A stretch of DNA of 5,292 bases from Chloroflexota bacterium. Lineage in GTDB: Bacteria > Chloroflexota > Anaerolineae > B4-G1 > SLSP01. Location: the NCBI GenBank assembly GCA_022707665.1, contig JAKJAE010000227.1:1-5292 (forward strand), in the 5' to 3' direction. Below, one piece after another: positions 1 to 5,287 of this stretch. A program made the translations under genes and the position numbers. Numbering within the stretch: position 1 is the first letter of the stretch; every line of letters begins with the position of its first letter. The notes under the pieces are model-generated. The model was not told where the DNA came from. It ran no database searches and saw only the letters and a list, made by a program, of their open reading frames with translations.

Positions 1-330
1 CGCGGGCCCCACGCAGGGGGTCCAGCCGGCGCCGAAGGCGATGCCCGCGAGGAGTGAGGAGGCGTAGCCCCAGTCGACGCGGCGCTTTACGGTGACGCGC
101 GCCTGCTGTTCGAAGAGCGGAATGTGCAGCAAGCCCATCAGGGTGAGGCCAAAGAGGATCATCACGAGGCTGCCCAGGTAGCGCAGCCAGTCGCCACGGA
201 CCAGGCGGCCGAGCGCGCCGACGGCGGAGCCCAGGAGCACAAAGATGAGGCTGAAGCCGAGGACGAAGGCGACGGCGTGGAGGACGACGGGCGAGCCCCG
301 CCAGGAAGGCCAGTCCGATGTTGACCTCAT
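1..330 (-). CDS. ccdA: CcdA-type cytochrome c biogenesis / thiol-disulfide transporter, partial, with damaged N-terminus
   Basis: CcdA/DsbD-family membrane proteins pass electrons from cytoplasmic thioredoxin across the membrane to extracytoplasmic thiol-disulfide proteins, including those of cytochrome c maturation. The reading frame is open from an ATG at 330 to the window edge (110 codons), so the C-terminal part lies outside. Numbered from that ATG, there are hydrophobic segments at about residues 15-40, 48-70 and 92-110. The family hallmark around the second redox Cys is present (GWTPCVGP, Cys106). The first CcdA helix with its SPC(V/I)LPLVP-type motif is absent. The first 12 residues (MRSTSDWPSWRG) do not look like CcdA, and this ATG has no Shine-Dalgarno sequence. 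The well-placed start at 340 reads a different frame, described separately. The gene is therefore probably a pseudogene or carries an assembly or sequencing deletion. Family assignment is confident; functionality is doubtful. It is divergent from rel. Confidence 0.8.
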   Translation of the reverse strand, partial: MRSTSDWPSWRGSPVVLHAVAFVLGFSLIFVLLGSAVGALGRLVRGDWLRYLGSLVMILFGLTLMGLLHIPLFEQQARVTVKRRVDWGYASSLLAGIAFGAGWTPCVGPA

Positions 331-340
331 GTGTGAGCAT
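293..340 (-). pseudogene. ccdA: Out-of-frame original start fragment of ccdA
   Basis: An ATG at 340 is preceded by a good Shine-Dalgarno sequence (AAAGGA, six bases upstream). Its first 16 codons read MLTHEVNIGLAFLAGL, which matches the usual start of a CcdA protein leading into the first membrane helix. Around position 293 the CcdA-like reading then moves to the frame of the 330 ATG, continuing as SPVVLHAVAF. The intervening piece normally found in CcdA, a few tens of residues holding the first redox Cys and the first helix-loop, is missing. I read this as an internal deletion of non-triplet length. Both frames stay open, so nothing in the window ends the 340 frame early, but its product beyond residue 16 is unrelated Arg/Pro-rich sequence. 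A sequencing or assembly collapse would look identical. Confidence 0.6.
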
Positions 341-368
341 TGGGTGTCCTTTAGTACGGTGATGAGGG

Positions 369-398
369 ATTATACCATCGTGGTGGGGGAAAACACAA
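369..398 (-). promoter_or_regulatory. Extended -10 promoter driving ccdA
   Basis: On the minus strand a perfect TATAAT (369-374) is preceded by TGG, giving the extended -10 form TGnTATAAT (369-377). A poor -35 candidate TTGTGT lies 18 bases further upstream (393-398). The expected start of transcription is near 362, which leaves a leader of about 22 bases before the ATG at 340 and includes its AAAGGA site. Extended -10 promoters commonly tolerate weak -35 elements. The assignment is by motif only. Confidence 0.6.
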
Positions 399-406
399 AA
401 GGGGGT
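384..406. repeat. Perfect 23-nt mirror repeat, almost all purine
   Basis: The plus strand reads the same outward in both directions from the A at 395: C, A4, G5, T on each side. Apart from the two C and two T bases it is purine on one strand. Mirror symmetry in purine-rich tracts is the arrangement that can form intramolecular triplex (H-DNA). It overlaps the weak -35 region of the ccdA promoter and lies about 17 bases upstream of the rel -35 element, so it is well placed to affect both promoters. Any structural role is inference. Confidence 0.65.
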
Positions 407-422
407 CTGGTTCTCCGGCGCC

Positions 423-450
423 TTGACTTTCGGCCTGGCATCGCTATAAC
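423..450 (+). promoter_or_regulatory. Sigma-70-like promoter driving rel
   Basis: TTGACT (423-428) and TATAAC (445-450) are separated by 16 bases, each one mismatch from the consensus. The predicted start of transcription is near 457, giving a leader of roughly 27 bases before the GTG start of rel at 484. It is divergent from the ccdA promoter; the two -10 elements are about 70 bases apart. This rests on motif match only. Confidence 0.6.
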
Positions 451-457
451 TGACTAT

Positions 458-475
458 GGGGTCAGGGAGGGGGGG
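458..475 (+). promoter_or_regulatory. Ribosome binding site of rel embedded in a G-quadruplex-capable run
   Basis: A strong GGAGG Shine-Dalgarno core (466-470) lies 13 bases before the GTG start, slightly further than usual. It sits within four G-tracts (458-460, 465-467, 469-471, 473-475) separated by loops of 4, 1 and 1 bases. That fits the G3 plus short-loop pattern for a G-quadruplex on the sense strand, so it would also exist in the mRNA. A fifth G run (486-490) lies just inside the coding region. If folded, the structure would hide the ribosome binding site; whether it folds is unknown. Confidence 0.5.
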
Positions 476-483
476 AACCGTCT

Positions 484-2670
484 GTGGGGGTCCAACTCAA
501 GGAAATCCTCGAGGAGCTTCCGCGTGGTGTCGCGTCGATCGAGGCGCGCGACCTGATTCAACGCGCCTACGCGATGGCCGAGCGGGCCCACGCGGGGCAG
601 TTCCGGAAGTCGGATGAGCCTTATCTCATCCATCCCCTGAATGTGGCCCACATCCTGGCAGAGCTCGCCTTCGAGCCGGCGGTGATTGCCGCCGGCTTGT
701 TGCATGACGTGCTCGAAGACAGCGACATCACCCGCGAGGAGATCGAGGCGGAGTTCGGGCACGAGGTATTGGTCCTCGTCGAGGGCGTGACGAACCTGGA
801 GCGGGTGGAGAAGCGCGTTCAGGACGACGACACGCAGGTGCGCAATCTCCAGGATATGGAGAGTCTGCGCAAGCTGCTGATCGCGATGGCCAACGATGAC
901 CTGCGTGTGATCTTCATCAAGTTGGCCGACCGGCTGCACAACATGCGGACGCTCGAGTTCCTCTCGGCGCGCAGTCAGATCCGGATGGCGCGCGAGACGT
1001 TGCAGATCTTCGCGCCACTGGCCAACCGCCTGGGCATCTGGGTCTGGAAGGCGGAGCTGGAGGATCTGGCATTTCGCTATCTGAACCCCAAGACCTACGA
1101 GCAGATGGCAGACCTGCTGGCCACGCGCAACGAGCTGCGGCAGGATCGCGTCAAGGCCCATGTCGAGGCGCTGCGGGGGGCCTTGCACGAGGCCGGGATC
1201 GCGGCGGAGATCAAAGGGCGCCCCAAGCACATCTACAGCATCTACCACAAGATGCGGCGCAAGAACGTACCCTTCTCAAGGATCTACGACGTCGAGGGCC
1301 TGCGCGTGGTTGTTGATTCGGAACCGCAGTGCTATCAGGTGCTGGGCATCGCCCACCGGCTCTGGAAGCCAGTCCCGGGTGAGTTCGACGACTACATCGC
1401 GCATCCCAAGCCCAATGGCTACCAGAGCCTGCACACTGCCGTGATCGGGCAAGATGGGGCGTCGCTCGAGATCCAGATCCGCACGCACGAGATGGATTAC
1501 TTTGCCGAGTATGGGTATGCCGCGCACTGGCGTTACAAGGAGCGCGGCGTGCGTACCAACCCGCAGCTCGTCGAACAGATCTCGGCGATTCGCGAGAGCG
1601 TGCAGGAGCTGACGCACGAGACGCGTGACGCGCGAACGTTCATGGATTCGATGCGCGTCGATGTCTTCCAGGACCGCGTCTTCGCGTTCACACCCAAGGG
1701 CAAGGTCATCGACCTGCCCACCGGCGCCACGCCGCTCGACTTCGCCTACTACCTGCACACCGAGGTGGGGCACGCCTGCCGCGGTGCGCGCGTCAACGGT
1801 CGGTGGACCAACCTCGACTACCCGTTGCATACGGGGGATCAGGTCGAGATCATCCTCGGGCGGAAGGGTGGGCCGAGCCGCGACTGGCTTAACGAAGACC
1901 TGGGCTACGTCACCACCACCCGGGCGCGGCAGAAGATCCGGCAGTGGTTCCGGCGTCAGGGTCGCGAGGAGAACATCGCACGGGGCCAGGAGACGGTCGA
2001 TCGCATCCTCAAGCGCCTTTCGCTGTCGATGTCGACGACCGAGATCGCCGAGCTTTTCAAGCGCCGGTTCAACACGGCTGAGGAGTTCCTGGCAGCGTTG
2101 GGGATGGGCGACATCAGCAGCGATGCGGTGGTGAACCGGCTGGACCAGTACATCCGAGAGCGGGATGGTGTGGAAGAGGCGGTGCCCGAGGAAGAGGTCG
2201 TCCCCCGCGCGCCGGAGATCGAGACGACCGGCATCCACATCCTGGGGACGGGGGGAGTGCTCACGCACCTGGCGCAGTGCTGTAACCCACTGCCGGGCGA
2301 GGAGATCATCGGCTACATCACCCGCGGACGCGGCGTGACGATCCACCGTCGTGACTGCGCCAATATCCTGTCCATGCCGCAGGAGGACCAAGATCGCCTG
2401 ATCGAGGTCACCTGGGGCGAAGAGCAGCATACCTTCGGTGTGCAGATCACGGTGACGGCGTACGACCGCTCGGGGTTGATCCACGACATCTCGGGGATCC
2501 TGGCGGACCGGCAGATCAACATGTCGTCGCTGAGCACCGGGAAGCGCGACCGTTATAACATCCTGCCGGTATATATGACGCTCGAGGTGCCCGATCTCAA
2601 GACGCTGACGCGTGTGCTGGCCAAGATCGAGCAGATTCCCAACGTGATCGAGGCGCGCCGTACGGTGTAG
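484..2670 (+). CDS. rel: RelA/SpoT-family (p)ppGpp synthetase/hydrolase (Rel)
   Basis: Cytoplasmic, ribosome-associated stringent-response enzyme that makes (p)ppGpp from ATP and GDP/GTP and can degrade it. At 728 residues it is of normal full length. Domains in order: HD hydrolase at about residues 25-180 with His50, His74-Asp75, Glu78-Asp79 and Asp149/Asn153 (LADRLHN) all present; synthetase at about 240-355 with GRPKHIYSIYHKM, the PKPNGYQSLHT block and EIQIRT; TGS at about 396-460; zinc-finger-like motif with Cys599, Cys600, His621 and Cys625; and a C-terminal ACT domain at about 652-728. The hydrolase site looks active, yet residues 300-303 are EFDD, the EXDD form known from synthetase-only RelA, where bifunctional enzymes usually have RXKD. 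The GTG start is the only good candidate: an in-frame stop lies at 451-453 and a GGAGG site lies upstream. It appears monocistronic, convergent with the SurA-like gene. Catalytic balance is inferred, not shown. Confidence 0.96.
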   Translation: MGVQLKEILEELPRGVASIEARDLIQRAYAMAERAHAGQFRKSDEPYLIHPLNVAHILAELAFEPAVIAAGLLHDVLEDSDITREEIEAEFGHEVLVLVEGVTNLERVEKRVQDDDTQVRNLQDMESLRKLLIAMANDDLRVIFIKLADRLHNMRTLEFLSARSQIRMARETLQIFAPLANRLGIWVWKAELEDLAFRYLNPKTYEQMADLLATRNELRQDRVKAHVEALRGALHEAGIAAEIKGRPKHIYSIYHKMRRKNVPFSRIYDVEGLRVVVDSEPQCYQVLGIAHRLWKPVPGEFDDYIAHPKPNGYQSLHTAVIGQDGASLEIQIRTHEMDYFAEYGYAAHWRYKERGVRTNPQLVEQISAIRESVQELTHETRDARTFMDSMRVDVFQDRVFAFTPKGKVIDLPTGATPLDFAYYLHTEVGHACRGARVNGRWTNLDYPLHTGDQVEIILGRKGGPSRDWLNEDLGYVTTTRARQKIRQWFRRQGREENIARGQETVDRILKRLSLSMSTTEIAELFKRRFNTAEEFLAALGMGDISSDAVVNRLDQYIRERDGVEEAVPEEEVVPRAPEIETTGIHILGTGGVLTHLAQCCNPLPGEEIIGYITRGRGVTIHRRDCANILSMPQEDQDRLIEVTWGEEQHTFGVQITVTAYDRSGLIHDISGILADRQINMSSLSTGKRDRYNILPVYMTLEVPDLKTLTRVLAKIEQIPNVIEARRTV

Positions 2671-2784
2671 GGGACTCAGAGCAGAGGGAGCGGATCACGG
2701 ATCCACCTCGAACGGTGCCGGTGGAGGGGTTGCCCTCGGGCATGATGGTCCCGCGCGGTCCTGGTGGCAGTCTGGAGATAAGAG

Positions 2785-2816
2785 AGGAGCGGGGCCCTTT
2801 TTTGGGCCCCGCTCCT
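2785..2816. terminator. Perfect 13-bp hairpin between convergent genes (probable bidirectional terminator)
   Basis: Arms at 2785-2797 and 2804-2816 are exact reverse complements and GC-rich (AGGAGCGGGGCCC), enclosing a loop of six T. It lies 27 bases past the stop of the minus-strand SurA-like gene and about 115 bases past the stop of rel. Neither side has a proper U-tract: plus-strand RNA continues GATTCCGGG, while minus-strand RNA continues CTCTTATCTCC, which is weakly U-containing. Position favours termination of the SurA-like gene. The rest of 2671-2843 shows no convincing gene. Confidence 0.7.
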
Positions 2817-2843
2817 GATTCCGGGCGAAACTGGCCGGTATCG

Positions 2844-4064
2844 CTACTCGCTGACGACGGCGGCCTCCCAGTCAAGGTACTCCACCTTGCTGGTCTTGGC
2901 TTCGGAGAGCCAGGTGTCGTAAGCCTGCTGTTTGGCCGAACTGAGCATGCTCTCGCTCAGCTCACGCTCTTCGTGACCAGTCACGAACACGACGTAGAGC
3001 TGGCCATCATTGCCATAGACGGCGGGCGAGGCCTTCCCCACATCGGTGTTGAACGCAGCGCGCTCGACGTCCGTGCCGATCTGGCTGCCGATGTAGCCGA
3101 CCGGTACCCAGGTGAAGGTATAGCCAATCGTCGCGCTGTCATCGTCGGCGTCGAACTCCTCAACGATCGTCGCGGGATCGGCTCCCTCGTCGTTGAGCCG
3201 GGTGCGCAGGGCCTCGGCATCCTCTTCGGTTGAGACGGCGAACACCGTGCCCTCAACCTGGTCCTGGACCTTGGTGACAGTCTCGCCCAACGCCTCAACG
3301 AGGCGTTCGCTCAGGAGCTGCGCTTCGACCATCCTGCGGAAGTCCTTCTCGCTAAAGCGCGTGATGTCCAGGACATTGGTCCGGAACTGCTTATATAGCT
3401 CGTCGTAACTCATCTGGGGTTGGGGCGTCGCCGTCGCGGATTCTGTGATGGTGGCTGTATCGGTCAGCGTTGTCGTGTCCGTCATCACGCTCGAGGCGGC
3501 GTCGCGATCGTAACCGAGAAGTTGCTCGGTTCTCAGTTGGATGTCGTCGTCTGTGACCGTCAGGCCACGTGCGGCGGCTTCCTGCCGGGCCAGCTCCTCC
3601 TCGATCATCGCGTCGAGCACCTGGCCTGCATAGGCGGACGCAAGGTCGGGCTTAAGCTGGTTTTCCAGCGAGCTGACCTGAACCTGAAGCTGCTGGAGGA
3701 ACGCAGCGGTGTCATCGTCAGACGTTGCTGCATCGGTGATGGTTGACGTTGCGTCGAGCTGCATTGCGCTGAGCTGTGAGATGTAATCCTGGTACTGCAT
3801 GATCTGCAATTGGGTCATCCACCGCTCATAGCCCTGACGTGCCTTGAAGGCTTTGGCCGTGATCTCGACGTCACCGACTCGGGCCGCCGGTTTGCGGGCC
3901 TGGCTGATTTCGATCACGAGGCCCACAACCAGCAACGCGACGACGACAACCCCAATGGTAGCCGCTGCCAGCGTCAGAATGCGTTGCAGGCGGAACTCGC
4001 GATCGCGGCGCGCCATCTGCCGCCGGTTGAGTTGCCTATCGACTTCGGTCTTCTTGTTGGCCAT
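2844..4064 (-). CDS. SurA-like membrane-anchored peptidyl-prolyl isomerase/chaperone (divergent PPIC domain)
   Basis: Probable extracytoplasmic folding factor of the SurA/PrsA type. Numbered from the ATG at 4064 (406 residues), it has a Lys/Arg-rich cytoplasmic N-terminus, one membrane helix at about 29-53, and then an outside domain beginning VGDVEITAKAF (63 on), as in SurA N-terminal domains. The helical IEEELARQEAAARGLTVTDDDI segment (about 153-175) is typical of the family. A Thr/Asp-rich insert occupies about 195-216. A parvulin-like region follows at about 262-363, then a family-like end with AKQQAYDTWLSEAK. The parvulin region is weak: TVFAV stands where active enzymes have a His-containing HILV strand, and no GGDLG-type motif is visible. 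It may therefore act only as a chaperone. A GTG start at 4076 is possible, but the 4064 ATG has the better ribosome binding site. It lies downstream of rpsR behind a hairpin. Family confidence is moderate; no substrate is known. Confidence 0.75.
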   Translation of the reverse strand: MANKKTEVDRQLNRRQMARRDREFRLQRILTLAAATIGVVVVALLVVGLVIEISQARKPAARVGDVEITAKAFKARQGYERWMTQLQIMQYQDYISQLSAMQLDATSTITDAATSDDDTAAFLQQLQVQVSSLENQLKPDLASAYAGQVLDAMIEEELARQEAAARGLTVTDDDIQLRTEQLLGYDRDAASSVMTDTTTLTDTATITESATATPQPQMSYDELYKQFRTNVLDITRFSEKDFRRMVEAQLLSERLVEALGETVTKVQDQVEGTVFAVSTEEDAEALRTRLNDEGADPATIVEEFDADDDSATIGYTFTWVPVGYIGSQIGTDVERAAFNTDVGKASPAVYGNDGQLYVVFVTGHEERELSESMLSSAKQQAYDTWLSEAKTSKVEYLDWEAAVVSE

Positions 4065-4072
4065 GGACTTGT

Positions 4073-4077
4073 TCACC
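4073..4077 (-). promoter_or_regulatory. Ribosome binding site that decides the start of the SurA-like gene
   Basis: GGTGA on the minus strand lies eight bases before the ATG at 4064, ideal spacing. The alternative GTG start at 4076 is inside this same motif and has only a GGAA two bases upstream, too close to work well. I therefore prefer the 4064 start, which shortens the protein by four residues. Confidence 0.55.
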
Positions 4078-4089
4078 GTTCCACATACG

Positions 4090-4120
4090 CATCGGGCATA
4101 GGATCACCCTATGCCCGATG
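4090..4120 (-). terminator. Perfect 13-bp hairpin between rpsR and the SurA-like gene
   Basis: Arms at 4090-4102 and 4108-4120 are exact reverse complements (CATCGGGCATAGG) around a five-base loop. The hairpin begins 18 bases past the rpsR stop and ends 12 bases before the ribosome binding site of the SurA-like gene. The minus-strand sequence after it, GCGTATGTGG, has no U-tract. It could be a terminator for the ribosomal operon, a partial terminator lowering expression of the next gene, or an mRNA-stabilising 3' end. I could not find a convincing separate promoter for the SurA-like gene in the 62-base gap. Confidence 0.55.
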
Positions 4121-4138
4121 GTTCGTGGTAATGCCCGG

Positions 4139-4393
4139 CTAGCGGTCCAGCTCGGCAACAAAGGGCAGCAGGGCGATGTGCCGAGCGCGCTTGATTGCCA
4201 CGGTCAGGCGCCGCTGGTGCTTGGCGCAGGTGCCCGTCTGGCGACGCGGGCGGATCTTGCCACGGTCACTCACGAACCGCTGGAGCAACCCGATGTTCTT
4301 GTAGTCGATGCTATCGTCGCCTTCAGTACAGAACTGGCATACCTTGGCCCGAGCCGTGAAACGGCGGCGGTTGTTTCGTCTGTAATCGCTCAC
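4139..4393 (-). CDS. rpsR: 30S ribosomal protein bS18
   Basis: Small-subunit protein of the 30S platform that binds next to bS6. At 84 residues it is of normal length, and the family blocks are clear: [35 protein letters not shown] and [13 protein letters not shown]. Cys19, Cys22, Cys56 and His59 form a CxxC...CxxH set that could bind zinc, as in the cysteine-containing form of S18; zinc binding is inferred. The GTG start at 4393 is supported by an AAGGAG site (4403-4408) nine bases upstream. It follows ssb by 18 bases, so the two are surely co-transcribed. It is followed by a strong hairpin and then a SurA-like gene, not rplI as in many genomes. Confidence 0.97.
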   Translation of the reverse strand: MSDYRRNNRRRFTARAKVCQFCTEGDDSIDYKNIGLLQRFVSDRGKIRPRRQTGTCAKHQRRLTVAIKRARHIALLPFVAELDR

Positions 4394-4411
4394 TCTCTCG
4401 ATCTCCTTCAG

Positions 4412-4819
4412 TTACATTTCGTCCGCATCTGCACCTCTGGCATCTGCGGCATCCCCATCGTCGTAGTCGACATCGTCAGACCCATCGTGTCCATCAAGGA
4501 AGATGAGCTCCTGAGCGACCAACTCGGTACGATAGTGGCGTTCAGATTCGGGGCCTTCCCAGTTTCGTGTCTGGAGCCGGCCCTCAACGTAGACTAGCGA
4601 TCCTTTGTGGAGGCGCTGCTTGCACAGCTCGGCGAGCCTGCCCCATGTGACGACGTAGAACCACTCGGTCTCTTCCTGGCGATCACCATCGTTGTTGGTC
4701 CAGCCCCTCACCGTCGCGACGTTGAAGGCTGCAACGGGCCGGCCGGTGGAGGTGAATCGCATCTCAGGCTCACGCCCGAGATGGCCGATGATCATCACCT
4801 TGTTAAGTCCACGTGTCAT
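4412..4819 (-). CDS. ssb: Single-stranded DNA-binding protein
   Basis: Binds and protects single-stranded DNA in replication, repair and recombination. The OB-fold spans about residues 1-108, with LNKVMIIGHLGREPEMRFT at the start, AAFNVAT, ETEWFYVVTWG (aromatic Trp53, Phe54 and Trp59), KGSLVYVEGRLQTRNW and VAQELIFLDG. At 135 residues it is short: the usual long Gly/Gln-rich linker is missing. After residue 110 there is only an Asp/Ala-rich tail ending ADADEM, so the conserved acidic tip ending in Pro-Phe (DDIPF type), which recruits partner proteins, is not present. Neither of the other two forward frames at the 3' end encodes such a tip, so a simple frameshift does not explain it. The ATG start has AGGAG (4827-4831) seven bases upstream. 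It lies 30 bases after rpsF and 18 before rpsR, the standard operon position. Confidence 0.96.
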   Translation of the reverse strand: MTRGLNKVMIIGHLGREPEMRFTSTGRPVAAFNVATVRGWTNNDGDRQEETEWFYVVTWGRLAELCKQRLHKGSLVYVEGRLQTRNWEGPESERHYRTELVAQELIFLDGHDGSDDVDYDDGDAADARGADADEM

Positions 4820-4849
4820 GGGCGGGCTCCTGCGCAGGCGTGCGCTCGG

Positions 4850-5287
4850 TTAGGCCTCAGCCGGCGTTTCGGCATCCTCGACAGCGGGGCTTTCGGGCGC
4901 CGGGGCCTCGGCCACGGCAGCCTCGGCTTCCACAGCGGGGGCAGGAGCCTCAGCCTCTGCCGGGCTGGGCTCTTCGGGGCTCTCAGGCATCTCGACCTTG
5001 TCGATCTGGACGATGATGTGCCGAAGCACCTCTTCGATCAGACGCATACTGCGGTCAAGGTCGTTGATGGTCTGGGTGGGGGCGGCGAACTGGGCCAGGT
5101 AGTAGCGACCCTCGCGTTGTCCCTTGAGCGTGTAGGCCAGACGTCGCAAGCCCCAGCTCTTGGTGCTGAAGACCTCAGCCTGGGCGGTCTCCAGATAGCG
5201 CTGAACGCGTTGCAGGAGGGCGTCGAGTTGCTCTTCGCCCAGGTCAGCGCCGACGACAAACATCATCTCATAGTTGCGGGTAGTCAA
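4850..5287 (-). CDS. rpsF: 30S ribosomal protein bS6 (start at or beyond the window edge)
   Basis: Small-subunit platform protein that pairs with bS18. The core at residues 1 to about 98 shows the family pattern: YEMMFVVGADLGEEQ, WGLRRLAYTLKGQREGRYYL and RSMRLIEEVLRHIIVQ. The rest, about 100-145, is a low-complexity tail rich in Ala, Glu and Pro. Acidic tails on bS6 are known (E. coli bS6 is extended with glutamate by RimK), but this one is encoded. The start given is TTG at 5287, the first possible in the window. The frame remains open to the window edge and no ribosome binding site can be seen, so the true start may lie a few codons further upstream. It is the first gene of rpsF-ssb-rpsR; its promoter and any S6:S18-binding leader are outside the window. 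Confidence 0.95.
   Translation of the reverse strand: MTTRNYEMMFVVGADLGEEQLDALLQRVQRYLETAQAEVFSTKSWGLRRLAYTLKGQREGRYYLAQFAAPTQTINDLDRSMRLIEEVLRHIIVQIDKVEMPESPEEPSPAEAEAPAPAVEAEAAVAEAPAPESPAVEDAETPAEA

Noticed and set aside
124..324. Plus-strand open frame with a very acidic, His/Ala-rich product
   Set aside because: It is antisense to the ccdA membrane segments; its composition is the expected complement of Leu/Val/Gly codons.
454..2484. Two long open frames (454-1248 and 1276-2484) on the minus strand opposite rel
   Set aside because: They lie wholly antisense to a strongly conserved gene; long open antisense frames are expected with GC-rich third positions, and the translations show no recognisable domain.
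2702..2725. Small inverted repeat TCCACC/GGTGGA after rel
   Set aside because: A six-pair stem with a 12-base loop is common by chance in GC-rich DNA, and no U-tract follows.
2747..2803. Alternative plus-strand terminator: 2747-2754 pairing with 2789-2796 just before the T6 run
   Set aside because: The stem has only eight pairs including a wobble, with a 34-base loop; the 13-bp perfect hairpin would outcompete it.
2715..3233. Plus-strand 172-codon open frame covering the 3' end of the SurA-like gene
   Set aside because: It runs through the terminator hairpin and is antisense to a better-supported gene; no ribosome binding site or family motif is seen.
4829..4838. Ten-base palindrome CCTGCGCAGG between rpsF and ssb
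   Set aside because: Too short to call an operator; it partly coincides with the ssb ribosome binding site, which explains some of the sequence.
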